Shown: positions 1 to 8,903 of the stretch, in pieces
How positions within the stretch are numbered: position 1 is the stretch's first letter
Layout: the number at the start of each line of letters is the position of its first letter
Source: Variovorax sp. 679
GTDB taxonomy: Bacteria > Pseudomonadota > Gammaproteobacteria > Burkholderiales > Burkholderiaceae_C
DNA: 64,000 nucleotides
Direction of reading: 5' to 3'
NCBI RefSeq assembly: GCF_003952185.1
Contig: NZ_RXFS01000007.1
Span: forward strand, 248,001 to 312,000
Notes under the pieces: generated by a model
Told to the model about the DNA's origin: nothing
What the model saw: the letters and a program-made list of their open reading frames with translations, nothing else
The model's database searches: none
Position numbers and translations under genes: made by a program

Positions 1-341
1 ATTGTGTTCGCCGTTAACACTTGCAAAGGCCCTCCTGCGACGTTGCCGAACGTGACAACAATGGTGGACAGATATCAGTCGCAGAAATGTGCCCTACGGC
101 ACACCCGTGCCAGCGGCATGGCAGGTCGTTGCAATGTTGGGGTGGGTGGCCAGCGATAGCGATTTTGAGATAACACGACAGCGCAAAATAGTTGGCGCTG
201 GGTACTCTGTTCGCATCGACGACTGGTCACCATTTCTTGCGTTGATCCACTAGCTCGACATCAAAGGCGACTCTTTGAGCTGCCGAGTCATATTGAAATC
301 ATGATCCGAATTTCTGGACAGATTAAATCCAGCATTGGGAC
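1..341. other. Non-coding or decayed stretch of lower GC
   Basis: No gene can be supported here. By eye GC is close to half, clearly below the rest of the window. The only open frame of any length runs on the plus strand from the window edge to a stop near 159, and its translation resembles nothing I recognise. It could be the tail of a gene outside the window or a decayed remnant. The 9-mer TGGACAGAT occurs twice (65-73 and 315-323), too short to call a repeat element. Confidence 0.4.
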
Positions 342-344
342 AAA

Positions 345-370
345 AAAAACCGCCTGTTCAGGCGGTTTTT
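345..370. terminator. Rho-independent terminator after pilA
   Basis: Perfect hairpin with 11-bp arms (345-355 and 360-370) around a GTTC loop. The stem core is CCGCCT/AGGCGG and both ends are A/T runs, so it can act in either direction. It lies about 20 bp past the pilA stop codon, where a terminator for this minus-strand gene is expected. Confidence 0.9.
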
Positions 371-391
371 AAGATTGCAGCTTGCCTTGCT

Positions 392-901
392 TTAGCTAGC
401 CGAGCTAGTGGGGCAAGCAGGCGGAGCGTACTTGATCAAAACGTTGGATTGGCAGGTCCACGAACCATCCGCGCCCCGCGTCCAAATGATCGTCTTGCCC
501 GAAATTCCAGCTGCGGCACTATTGCCAAGCGTGGCAGTAATCGTGTCAGCACCGGCGCCGGCGAGCGGCGTGCTCACCATTGGAACGCTAGTACCGGTGG
601 GGAGGTTCACACCGAGCTGGTTCTTCGTGTTGCCACCCAGAATGTTCGAGCCCGTTGCTTGCGGATCACAGTTCCCGGTTGCGGCACCGACCGTTAGTTG
701 ACCGTTCAAGATGCAAGTTTCGATTGCTGTTTTAAGAGCGCCGGATTCACCAATAGCGCGCGTCACTTGCGATTTCGCCACATACGTCTGGTACTGCGGA
801 ATAGCGATAGCAGCCAAGATACCAATGATCGCCACAACGATCATCAATTCGATAAGGGTAAAGCCGGCCTGAGCGCGGCGGGCGAGAGTACGACGGTTCA
901 T
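392..901 (-). CDS. pilA: Type IV major pilin PilA
   Basis: Structural subunit of a type IV pilus, processed by prepilin peptidase at the inner membrane and polymerised into a fibre for twitching, attachment or DNA uptake. The 169-residue product has a 13-residue basic leader ending in Gly13, then Phe14-Thr-Leu-Ile-Glu18, which gives the cleavage site G/F and the conserved Glu5 of mature pilin. The hydrophobic N-terminal helix follows. Four cysteines lie in the globular part; the last pair (WTC near residue 152 and PAC near 163) fits the C-terminal disulfide loop of type IVa pilins. A TGGAG motif 8 bp before the ATG supports the start. GC is lower than in the neighbours, as is common for exchanged pilin alleles. 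The other pilus genes are not in the window. Confidence 0.95.
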   Translation of the reverse strand: MNRRTLARRAQAGFTLIELMIVVAIIGILAAIAIPQYQTYVAKSQVTRAIGESGALKTAIETCILNGQLTVGAATGNCDPQATGSNILGGNTKNQLGVNLPTGTSVPMVSTPLAGAGADTITATLGNSAAAGISGKTIIWTRGADGSWTCQSNVLIKYAPPACPTSSAS

Positions 902-963
902 TGAACTAACTCCAGGTAGGTTGGTTGTTACGCCCGGGAACCTGCCCGGAGCGAGGTATCTTC

Positions 964-979
964 CGCAGCATCTGTGCCA
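964..979 (-). promoter_or_regulatory. Sigma-54 (-24/-12) promoter of pilA
   Basis: Read on the minus strand the site is TGGCAC-AGATG-CTGCG, against the sigma-54 consensus TGGCAC-N5-TTGCW. The invariant GG and GC dinucleotides have the correct spacing and the -24 hexamer is perfect. It would start transcription near 953, about 50 nt before the pilA start. pilA genes of many proteobacteria use RpoN with the activator PilR, so the placement agrees with established biology. Confidence 0.8.
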
Positions 980-1075
980 CCCACTCTCAGGGCCTCCCGC
1001 CGACCGAACACGTCACCTCTACCCACTTTGGCGTTACACGATGTGACAGAATCCGCCCGAGAATGCTACACACGG

Positions 1076-1089
1076 TGACAAATTTGTCA
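1076..1089. promoter_or_regulatory. Palindrome with TGTCA half-sites, possible PilR site
   Basis: A perfect 14-bp palindrome, TGACAAATTTGTCA, lies about 100 bp upstream of the sigma-54 promoter. A further TGACA copy (read TGTCA on the minus strand) is at 1044-1048. PilR-type activators bind TGTC-containing sequences upstream of pilA in other bacteria, so these are candidate enhancer sites. The assignment is inferred from motif and distance. Confidence 0.45.
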
Positions 1090-1109
1090 TGCCAATGCGT
1101 CACCCGCTG

Positions 1110-1913
1110 TCAGAAGGTCAGGATGCCATCCGCCTTCAGCCAACGGATATCCCGCTGCGCCAGCCCCTCCACCTGCTCCTCCACCAGCGCCTCGATCTGG
1201 CTCATGATCTCGTCGGTTTCGGCGGGCTTGGTGTGGGTGATGTAGATCGGGTAACGCCTGCCCGGCCTGATGTGCGCCAGCTCCTGGGCCAGCACCGCGG
1301 GCGACAGATGCAAGCTGCGCTCCGCCAGCGCCTGCTCCCGGCTGCTGAAGGCGGTTTCGATCACCAGCATCGCCACCTCGAGTTCGTTCACCCGCTCCCA
1401 GAAGGACGCGTTGCGCTCGGTATCCCCACTGAACACCCAGTGGGCGCGCCCCTCGGCCCGCCGCACGGCAAAGCCGCAGGCCGGCACGGTGTGGAACGCA
1501 GGCAGCACCTCGACCAGCTTGGGCTCTCGACTGCCCAGCAACAGCTGTTGCCCGACCACGATGTCGTGAAAGCTCACGAAGGGTGCCTCGAGGCTCGGAA
1601 TGCTCTCGAAATCCGGCCAGATGACGTTGTTGAACACATGCGTGCGCAACGCGTCGATGGTGGCGCTCAGCGCATGCACCCGCAGCGGCTGCTTGCGGCG
1701 GCTGCCGATGGCATCGAGCATCAGGGGGAGTGCGGCGATGTGGTCGAGATGGCTGTGCGTGAGCACCACGTCGTCGATGCGGACCATCTCATCGAGCGTG
1801 AGGTCTCCGACACCGGTGCCCGCATCCACGAGCAGATCCGTGTCGACCAGAAACGAGGTGGTGCGGCAGTCTTTGGCGATGGCGCCCGAACAACCCAGCA
1901 CACGAACCTGCAT
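1110..1913 (-). CDS. Metallo-beta-lactamase-fold phosphodiesterase, probably for cyclic nucleotides
   Basis: Binuclear-metal hydrolase of 267 residues. The signature His53-Ser-His55-Leu-Asp57-His58 is present, followed by candidate ligands His141, Asp164 (in SGDT) and His227 (in ITHTKP). This arrangement and length fit MBL-fold hydrolases often annotated as class II-like 3',5'-cyclic-nucleotide phosphodiesterases. No signal peptide is visible, so it should be cytoplasmic. It starts 30 bp after the adenylate cyclase stop and is the last gene of that operon, so cAMP hydrolysis is the natural guess. An RNase Z-like or general phosphodiesterase role cannot be excluded from sequence alone. Confidence 0.75.
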   Translation of the reverse strand: MQVRVLGCSGAIAKDCRTTSFLVDTDLLVDAGTGVGDLTLDEMVRIDDVVLTHSHLDHIAALPLMLDAIGSRRKQPLRVHALSATIDALRTHVFNNVIWPDFESIPSLEAPFVSFHDIVVGQQLLLGSREPKLVEVLPAFHTVPACGFAVRRAEGRAHWVFSGDTERNASFWERVNELEVAMLVIETAFSSREQALAERSLHLSPAVLAQELAHIRPGRRYPIYITHTKPAETDEIMSQIEALVEEQVEGLAQRDIRWLKADGILTF

Positions 1914-1943
1914 TGTGAAAGACCCCTTTGTATGTGTCTGTCG

Positions 1944-4202
1944 TCATTTGGTCTCGAACCGGGTCGCGCCATCCCAGTTCGGGTCTTGCGGTCGCAACGC
2001 CATCGAGGCTAAACGCTGGGCGTAGAGCTGGTAAAGGACTTTTTTCGCATCCGCGGCGAGCAGGGGCGCGAGCAAGTTTCGGCCCATGGCCCAGTCCTGG
2101 CGGCGGTACGCGGCGAGCACTTCGCTCCAGCGTTCGAGCAGTTGCTGCGTCTGCTCCATCGCTTCGGGTGTGCGCGCTGCGAGAGGCGTAAAAACGGCAA
2201 CGGCTTGTGCCTTTCCCTTGACGCGCACGCTGTCGAGTTCCTGCCAGATGAAGCCAGTCGCGAGTTCGCGCGTCGCGCCGCTGGCGACCACTTCCACGCC
2301 GTAGTGCCCGCTCAGGCCCTCGAGGCGGGAAGCGAGATTGACCGCATCGCCCACCACCGTGTAGCTGCGTCGCGCCGTGGAGCCCATGTCGCCCACGCTC
2401 ATCACGCCGCTGTTGATGCCGATGCCCACGCTGATCTCGGGCCGGCCGCTGGCGCGGTGGATGCGATTGATGTCGCGCACGGCGTCGGCCATGTCGAGCG
2501 CTGCGCGCACGGCGAGCGTGGCGTGGTCGGGCGTGTCGATGGGCGCACCCCAGAAGGCCATGACGCAATCGCCCATGTACTTGTCGACGGTGCCGCGGTG
2601 CGCGCTGATGACGTTGGTGAGCCGGCTGAAGACGGTGTTGAGAAAGGCCTGCAGCTCGGCCGGCGCCATCTGCTCCGACAGGCGGGTGAAGTCGCGCATG
2701 TCGCAGAAGATCACGGTCATGGGCTTGCTCTCGGCGCGCATGCTGTAGCGGTCGGGGTGCGCCATCATCTCGTTGACGAGCTGGGGCGGCACGTAGGTGC
2801 CGAAGAGCCGCACCAGCCCGCGCCGCGCGCGCGATTCGACGAAGTAGCCCCAGCTTATGTTGAGCGCGAAGGCGAGCGCCGTCATCGCCAGCGCGGAAGC
2901 CAGCGGCAGCACGAGGCTGTAGCCCACGTACAGCCAGGCGTTGAGGCCGATCAGCGCAACTGTCACACCCGCAGCCAGCAGCACGGCACGCGGCGCCGAC
3001 AGCAGTGAGAGACCGAAGGCCAGCAGGAGCCCCATTGCAGCGACCAGCAGCACTTCATAGCCGGGCGCGTAGTCGGGTACGCCGAGCAGCCGCCTGTCGA
3101 GCAGGGCGGAGACGACGTTGGCATGCACCTCCACGCCCGGAAACGCGGCCTCGACCGGCGTGGCGCGCAGGTCCTGCAGCCCCGGGGCCGTGGTACCCAC
3201 GAGCACGATCGCGCCCTTCAGCTCACCGGGGCCGAGCCGGCCTTCGAGCACGTCGGCGGCGGGCACATAGCGGAACGATCCGCCATCCGAACCGCCGGGG
3301 CCGCGAAACGGCACCTGCATGCTGCCCGTGCCGTCGACCGGAATGCGCAGCGGGCCCACCCTCAGCGATTCGAGCTGCGGCGTGGCACCGCTGCCCGGTG
3401 CGAAGGCGGGCCGCACGGGCGGTGAGCCGCTTGCGAGCCGGTAGACAGCGAGCCCCAGCGACTCGTAGTAGCCCGGCTGCGCCTTGTCGCCGTCGTAGCG
3501 GGCGATGAGTGGCACGCTGCGGATGACGCCATCGGCATTCGCACCGACGAGCGTGTTCAGGAAGCCCGCGACCGGCGCCGCCTTCGCCAGCTCCGGCAGG
3601 CTGGCGCCGAAGCCGTTCCAGCCCGTGGCATAGGTGCCGCCGGGGGGGAACACGCTCTCCGGCAACAAGGGGGCAGCGGGCAACTGCCCCTTGGCGCTCG
3701 GCGTCCCGGTTCGCGTGAAGTAGTAGCCCAGCGCCACGCGTTGTCCGCCCAGCGCCGCGGCGAGCGTGGCGTCGTGATCGAGGGAGGGCGCAAGCCGCTC
3801 GACCTCGGCCGCAAGGCCTGGCACGCCGTTCAGCGGGCCATCCGCGATCTTCCGCAGCCTTTCGAGCCCGGAACTGCGGTCCGGCTCGAGGAACATGACG
3901 TCGAAGCCGAGCACGGCCGCCTGCTGGCGCGTCAGCAGTTCGGTGACGAGGCCGGCGATCTTGTCGCGCGGCCAGGGCCATTGGCCCTGGCGCGCCAGGC
4001 TGGCGTCATCGACATCGACGATCACCACGCGCGTATCGGGCGTGCCCGGCATGGTGGCGCGCAGGCGGACGTCGTAGATCAGCTGGTCAAGGCGTTCGAG
4101 CGCGTCCAGCCGCCAGGCGCCGGTGGCATGCGCCAGCGCCAGCAACACCGGCAGCAGGGTGATGGCGATGCGCGGCCAGTGCCGCCGCAACTCTTCTCTC
4201 AC
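1944..4202 (-). CDS. Membrane adenylate cyclase with CHASE2 sensor
   Basis: Class III nucleotide cyclase of 752 residues. An N-terminal membrane segment (about 12-28) leads into a large periplasmic CHASE2 domain (about 35-375), then three membrane segments (about 383-452) and a cytoplasmic catalytic domain (about 490-680). Metal-binding aspartates are visible in FCDMRDF (Asp501) and KYMGDCV (Asp545). The purine-selecting Lys541 and Asp619 indicate ATP rather than GTP, and Asn622/Arg626 supply the transition-state pair, so the enzyme looks active. The periplasmic ligand is unknown. It sits between an FHA gene (54 bp upstream) and a phosphodiesterase gene (30 bp downstream) on one strand, suggesting synthesis and breakdown of cAMP are co-expressed. 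Confidence 0.9.
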   Translation of the reverse strand: MREELRRHWPRIAITLLPVLLALAHATGAWRLDALERLDQLIYDVRLRATMPGTPDTRVVIVDVDDASLARQGQWPWPRDKIAGLVTELLTRQQAAVLGFDVMFLEPDRSSGLERLRKIADGPLNGVPGLAAEVERLAPSLDHDATLAAALGGQRVALGYYFTRTGTPSAKGQLPAAPLLPESVFPPGGTYATGWNGFGASLPELAKAAPVAGFLNTLVGANADGVIRSVPLIARYDGDKAQPGYYESLGLAVYRLASGSPPVRPAFAPGSGATPQLESLRVGPLRIPVDGTGSMQVPFRGPGGSDGGSFRYVPAADVLEGRLGPGELKGAIVLVGTTAPGLQDLRATPVEAAFPGVEVHANVVSALLDRRLLGVPDYAPGYEVLLVAAMGLLLAFGLSLLSAPRAVLLAAGVTVALIGLNAWLYVGYSLVLPLASALAMTALAFALNISWGYFVESRARRGLVRLFGTYVPPQLVNEMMAHPDRYSMRAESKPMTVIFCDMRDFTRLSEQMAPAELQAFLNTVFSRLTNVISAHRGTVDKYMGDCVMAFWGAPIDTPDHATLAVRAALDMADAVRDINRIHRASGRPEISVGIGINSGVMSVGDMGSTARRSYTVVGDAVNLASRLEGLSGHYGVEVVASGATRELATGFIWQELDSVRVKGKAQAVAVFTPLAARTPEAMEQTQQLLERWSEVLAAYRRQDWAMGRNLLAPLLAADAKKVLYQLYAQRLASMALRPQDPNWDGATRFETK

Positions 4203-4256
4203 GGTGCCCGGTCCGTGCGGACGTTGTTACCGCGGCAAGCCAGGGGAAAAAGCGGC

Positions 4257-4916
4257 TCAGATGCGCACGAACTGCATGCGCGTGGCGCCGCCCAGCTCGA
4301 GCACGTCGCGCTCCTGCAGGGCGACGGCCTCGGTTCCCAGCTCCAGGCCATTGAGCGTGATGCTTCCTTCGACGCCCGCGGCCACGTAGCCCTGCCGCCG
4401 GCGCGTGACCACAGCCACTGCGACCCCCGGTTTCCCGATGGTGGTGACGACCTTCTGCAGCCCGACGTCCTGCCCTTCGTTGGCGCCGGAAAGCACGCGC
4501 AGCACGGGAATGCCGAGCTCGACCAGCGCTCCCGACTCCGTGGGCGCCGACGACAGCGGCATGGCGCCGGACGGATATTCGCCCGAAGTGGCCCGGACCG
4601 ACCCGGCGCCGATGGCCGGATCCAGATTGCTGCGCGCGCGGAAATGGATGCGGCAGCCACCGACCTCGATGACATCGTTGTCCTTGAGCGCCTGCTTCTG
4701 GATCGCGAGCGCATTGACGTAGGTGCCGTTGGTGCTGTTGAGATCTTCAATTTCGACTTCGCCACCGCTCATGTGCAGCACGGCGTGCTCGCCGCTGACC
4801 GCCAGATTGTCGATCACGATGTCGTTGTAGGCACGGCGTCCCAGTGTCGTGCGTTCCTTGGCGAGCGCCACTTGCCCGATGACAACGCCATCGACCGAAA
4901 TGATCATCTTCGGCAT
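4257..4916 (-). CDS. FHA-domain protein with a second, degenerate FHA-like half
   Basis: Forkhead-associated phosphothreonine-binding protein of 219 residues. The first FHA domain (about 1-95) carries all signature positions: LGRR near 25, SGEH near 41 and STNGTYVN near 61. After a linker rich in Ser, Ala and Gly (about 96-130), residues 137-219 repeat the strand pattern (TTIG, ITLNGLELG, ERDVLELGG) but lack the Arg, Ser-His and Asn-Gly-Thr positions, so this half probably cannot bind phosphothreonine. The gene lies between a PP2C phosphatase and an adenylate cyclase on the same strand, so it may link phosphorylation state to the cyclase. No Ser/Thr kinase is encoded nearby. Confidence 0.85.
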   Translation of the reverse strand: MPKMIISVDGVVIGQVALAKERTTLGRRAYNDIVIDNLAVSGEHAVLHMSGGEVEIEDLNSTNGTYVNALAIQKQALKDNDVIEVGGCRIHFRARSNLDPAIGAGSVRATSGEYPSGAMPLSSAPTESGALVELGIPVLRVLSGANEGQDVGLQKVVTTIGKPGVAVAVVTRRRQGYVAAGVEGSITLNGLELGTEAVALQERDVLELGGATRMQFVRI

Positions 4917-4985
4917 TGCCGACTCCCCGAATCCAAAGCTTGAAAGACGGCAGGCACGCCGGAAAGCCGCCCCCGGAGCCTGCTG

Positions 4986-5795
4986 CTACCTGCCCGTGCG
5001 GGGCGTTTCCGCAACGCTCGCGCTGGCCAGGACAACGGAGATGTTGTCCCGTCCGCCATTGTCATTGGCATTTGCAACCAAAAGTGATGCTTTTTTCTGA
5101 AGCCCGACATCGTGTCCTAGAAGCGTGAAAAGCTGCTCATCCGAAACCATCTCGCTGAGCCCGTCGGAGCAAAGCATATAGAGATCGCCCGGTCTTGCGC
5201 TGTGTTCGTGCATTTCCAGCAAGACTTGGGCCTCCACGCCGACGGCGCGCGTCACGAGGTTGCGGGTAGGCGAATTCAGGGCTTCCTCGGCGGTGATGGC
5301 GCCCGCGTCGAGCTGCTGCTGGCGCAGCGAGTGGTCGCGGGTGAGGAGCTCCAGCTTGTTGTTGCGCACGCGGTAGCAGCGCGAGTCGCCGATGTGGCCG
5401 ACCACCACGCGCTGCGGCCGGAAAGCCGCCAGCACCAGGGTCGTTCCCATGCCCTGCAGCTCAGGATTGGTCGTGCCGGCATGCAGGATCGAACTGTTGG
5501 CCTCGTCCGTGGCCGCCTGGAGCGCCCGCCGGACCACGCGGGCTGGCGCCTGCATCCCGGCCTGGGCGAACCAGCGGCCGAAGCTAGCGTGCAGCAGCGA
5601 GACGGCCATGGCGCTCGCCACCTCGCCCCCCTTGTAGCCACCCATGCCGTCGGCCAGCAGGGCCAACCCGAGGGCGGGATCCACGTGCACCGCATCCTCG
5701 TTGTGCGCGCGCATCCGCCCGACATCGGTCAGGAAGGCGAATTCCCAGGTCAGCGGAGGGCGAGTGGAGAAAAGGGAGACGCCGACACTCGCCAT
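4986..5795 (-). CDS. PP2C-type Ser/Thr protein phosphatase
   Basis: Stp1/PppA-type PPM phosphatase of 269 residues acting on phosphoserine and phosphothreonine with two Mn/Mg ions. Visible motifs are the N-terminal RMRAHNED (Glu33, Asp34), LLADGMGG (Asp49), HIGDSR near 134, LTRDHS near 151, CSDGLSE (Asp211) and GGRDNIS (Asp250), so all metal ligands are present. There is no membrane segment. It is the first gene of the minus-strand signalling operon. In other bacteria such phosphatases pair with FHA proteins and a Ser/Thr kinase; the kinase is not in this window. Confidence 0.92.
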   Translation of the reverse strand: MASVGVSLFSTRPPLTWEFAFLTDVGRMRAHNEDAVHVDPALGLALLADGMGGYKGGEVASAMAVSLLHASFGRWFAQAGMQAPARVVRRALQAATDEANSSILHAGTTNPELQGMGTTLVLAAFRPQRVVVGHIGDSRCYRVRNNKLELLTRDHSLRQQQLDAGAITAEEALNSPTRNLVTRAVGVEAQVLLEMHEHSARPGDLYMLCSDGLSEMVSDEQLFTLLGHDVGLQKKASLLVANANDNGGRDNISVVLASASVAETPRTGR

Positions 5796-5823
5796 GGTCT
5801 GTCAGCGCCGATCTCTCTGGTAC

Positions 5824-6507
5824 TCAGTGTGCAGCGGCGTGCGCGCGCCGTTGCATCAGGCGGCCGGCGGCCACGACGAACACGGCACCGGCAGCCGCGG
5901 CCGCGTAGTGCAGCCAAGGATTGGCAGCCAGCGTGTCGCGCAGTACGGCGTCCTGCACGATGGTCTCGCCACCGACCCAGCCGATGAGCGCAGCGCCCAG
6001 CATGACGATGATCGGGAAGCGTTCCATGAGCTTGATCATGAGCGTGCTGCCAAAAATCACCAAGGGAATACTTATCGCCAGGCCAAGAATCAACAGGACC
6101 ATGCTGCCCTGTGCGGCAGCCGCGACGGCAATCACGTTGTCCAGGCTCATCACCAGGTCGGCCAGGAGGATGGTGCGCACTGCCGCCATCATGCTGCCGT
6201 ATTCCTTGGATTCGCCCTCGCCGTCGTCTTCCTCGCTCAGCAGCTGATAGCCGATCCACAGCAGCAGCAGGCCGCCGATGATCTGCAGATAAGGCAGGGC
6301 GAGCAGCTTGGCCGCCACCACCGTGAGCACGATGCGCAGCACCACGGCCGCGCCCGAGCCGAAGAGCACGGCCTTTTTCTGCTGCGCGGGCGGCAGCGAA
6401 CGCGCCGCCATGGCAATCACCACCGCGTTGTCTCCCGACAGGATGATGTTGATCCAGATGATCTTGAGCAGACCTAACCAGAAATCTGTGCTTTGAAGAA
6501 ATTCCAT
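5824..6507 (-). CDS. TerC/YjbE-family integral membrane protein
   Basis: TerC-family protein of about 227 residues with roughly seven hydrophobic segments. The family motif is present twice, as LSGDNAVVIA near residue 24 and MSLDNVIAVA near 121, whose acidic residues are thought to bind metal ions. Members are linked to tellurite resistance or manganese export; the substrate here cannot be told. I chose the ATG at 6507 (MEFLQSTDF) because upstream in-frame sequence is low-complexity read-through of other regions. Only 27 bp separate this start from the sucCD terminator, so the promoter must overlap that hairpin or expression depends on read-through. Confidence 0.88.
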   Translation of the reverse strand: MEFLQSTDFWLGLLKIIWINIILSGDNAVVIAMAARSLPPAQQKKAVLFGSGAAVVLRIVLTVVAAKLLALPYLQIIGGLLLLWIGYQLLSEEDDGEGESKEYGSMMAAVRTILLADLVMSLDNVIAVAAAAQGSMVLLILGLAISIPLVIFGSTLMIKLMERFPIIVMLGAALIGWVGGETIVQDAVLRDTLAANPWLHYAAAAAGAVFVVAAGRLMQRRAHAAAH

Positions 6508-6534
6508 GTCTCTGATCCCACTGTGTTTTATTGA

Positions 6535-6568
6535 AAAAAGCGCCCGCAATCCAGTGCGGGCGCTTTTT
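6535..6568. terminator. Rho-independent terminator of sucCD
   Basis: Perfect 14-bp inverted repeat (6535-6548 and 6555-6568) with a 6-nt loop and A/T tracts at both ends; the stem is very GC-rich (GCGCCCGCA core). It follows the sucD stop codon by about 60 bp on the minus strand and ends just before the terC start. Confidence 0.92.
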
Positions 6569-6626
6569 AATTTCTGCGTGGTCCTCTCATGACCCGGCTC
6601 TGCGGCCAGTGTCGCGGGGCCGGTTC

Positions 6627-7520
6627 TTACAGCTTGGCCTTGAGCAGCTTTGCCAGTTCCGAGAAGTTGCGCGTCACGGTGAAGCCGCATTCTTCCATGA
6701 TGGACAGCTTGGCATCGGCCGTGTCGGCGCCGCCCGAGATCAGCGCGCCGGCGTGGCCCATGCGCTTGCCGGGAGGGGCGGTGACACCGGCGATGAAGCC
6801 GACGACCGGCTTCTTCATGTTGTCCTTGCACCAGCGGGCTGCGTCGGCCTCGTCCGGGCCGCCGATTTCACCGATCATGATGACCGCGTCGGTGTCCGGA
6901 TCGTCGTTGAATGCCTTCATCACATCGATGTGCTTCAGGCCGTTGATCGGGTCGCCGCCGATGCCGACTGCCGACGATTGGCCCAGGCCGATTTCCGTCA
7001 GCTGAGCCACGGCTTCGTACGTCAGCGTGCCCGAGCGCGAGACCACGCCGATGCGGCCCTTGCGGTGGATGTGGCCGGGCATGATGCCGATCTTGATTTC
7101 GTCGGGCGTGATCAGGCCGGGGCAGTTCGGGCCCAGCAGCAGGGTCTTCTTGCCGCCGGCCGCTTCCTTGGCCTTCATCTTGTTGCGCACTTCGAGCATG
7201 TCGCGGACCGGAATGCCTTCGGTGATGCAGATCGCCAGGTCCAGGTCGGCCTCGACGGCTTCCCAGATGGCGGCCGCGGCGCCTGCCGGCGGCACGTAGA
7301 TCACCGACACGGTGGCGCCGGTCTGCGTGGCGGCTTCCTTGACGGAGCCGAAGATCGGGATGTTGAAGATCGACTCGCCGGCCTTCTTCGGGTTCACGCC
7401 GGCCACGAAGGCGTTCTTGCCGTTCGCGTATTCCTGGCACTTCTCGGTGTGGAACTGGCCGGTCTTGCCGGTGATGCCCTGCGTGATGACTTTGGTGTCT
7501 TTGTTGATGTAGATCGACAT
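6627..7520 (-). CDS. sucD: Succinyl-CoA synthetase alpha subunit
   Basis: Catalyses, with SucC, the interconversion of succinyl-CoA and succinate coupled to nucleoside triphosphate synthesis in the TCA cycle. The 297-residue product has the N-terminal CoA-binding Rossmann domain starting ITGKTGQFH, the [10 protein letters not shown] motif near 127 and the phosphorylated histidine His256 in [10 protein letters not shown]. Length is normal. It begins 10 bp after the sucC stop on the same strand, forming the standard sucCD pair, and is followed by a strong terminator. Confidence 0.98.
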   Translation of the reverse strand: MSIYINKDTKVITQGITGKTGQFHTEKCQEYANGKNAFVAGVNPKKAGESIFNIPIFGSVKEAATQTGATVSVIYVPPAGAAAAIWEAVEADLDLAICITEGIPVRDMLEVRNKMKAKEAAGGKKTLLLGPNCPGLITPDEIKIGIMPGHIHRKGRIGVVSRSGTLTYEAVAQLTEIGLGQSSAVGIGGDPINGLKHIDVMKAFNDDPDTDAVIMIGEIGGPDEADAARWCKDNMKKPVVGFIAGVTAPPGKRMGHAGALISGGADTADAKLSIMEECGFTVTRNFSELAKLLKAKL

Positions 7521-7530
7521 GACTTGTTCC

Positions 7531-8697
<1,167 letters not shown>

Positions 8698-8825
8698 GAG
8701 GGATGTCTCTCGGAAGGAGGAGGTTGAGAAATCGGGAGATCTGGGCTGAGAGGGTCTATGCTCTGTTGTTCGCGGGCGACGGCAGCCTGACGGCTGGGGG
8801 CGGCGAACAATCGCGGACTGTATCA

Positions 8826-8840
8826 TGGTGCGCCGCACCA
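8826..8840. promoter_or_regulatory. Inverted repeat between sucC and argC
   Basis: TGGTGC-GCC-GCACCA, perfect 6-bp arms around a 3-nt centre, in the 206-bp divergent region of sucC and argC. A second weaker pair (GTACGT at 8846 and ACGTAC at 8867) follows. They could be operators for either gene. No regulator is identifiable and chance occurrence in GC-rich DNA is possible. Confidence 0.25.
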
Positions 8841-8903
8841 ATGCTGTACGTGGGGTTGCGGGCAATACGTACTTTCTTCTAGTTACCCTGGGGCACCTCC
8901 ATC

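Noticed and set aside
65-323. TGGACAGAT direct repeats as a target-site duplication of a mobile element
   Set aside because: No inverted ends or transposase frame between them; 9-mers can recur by chance.
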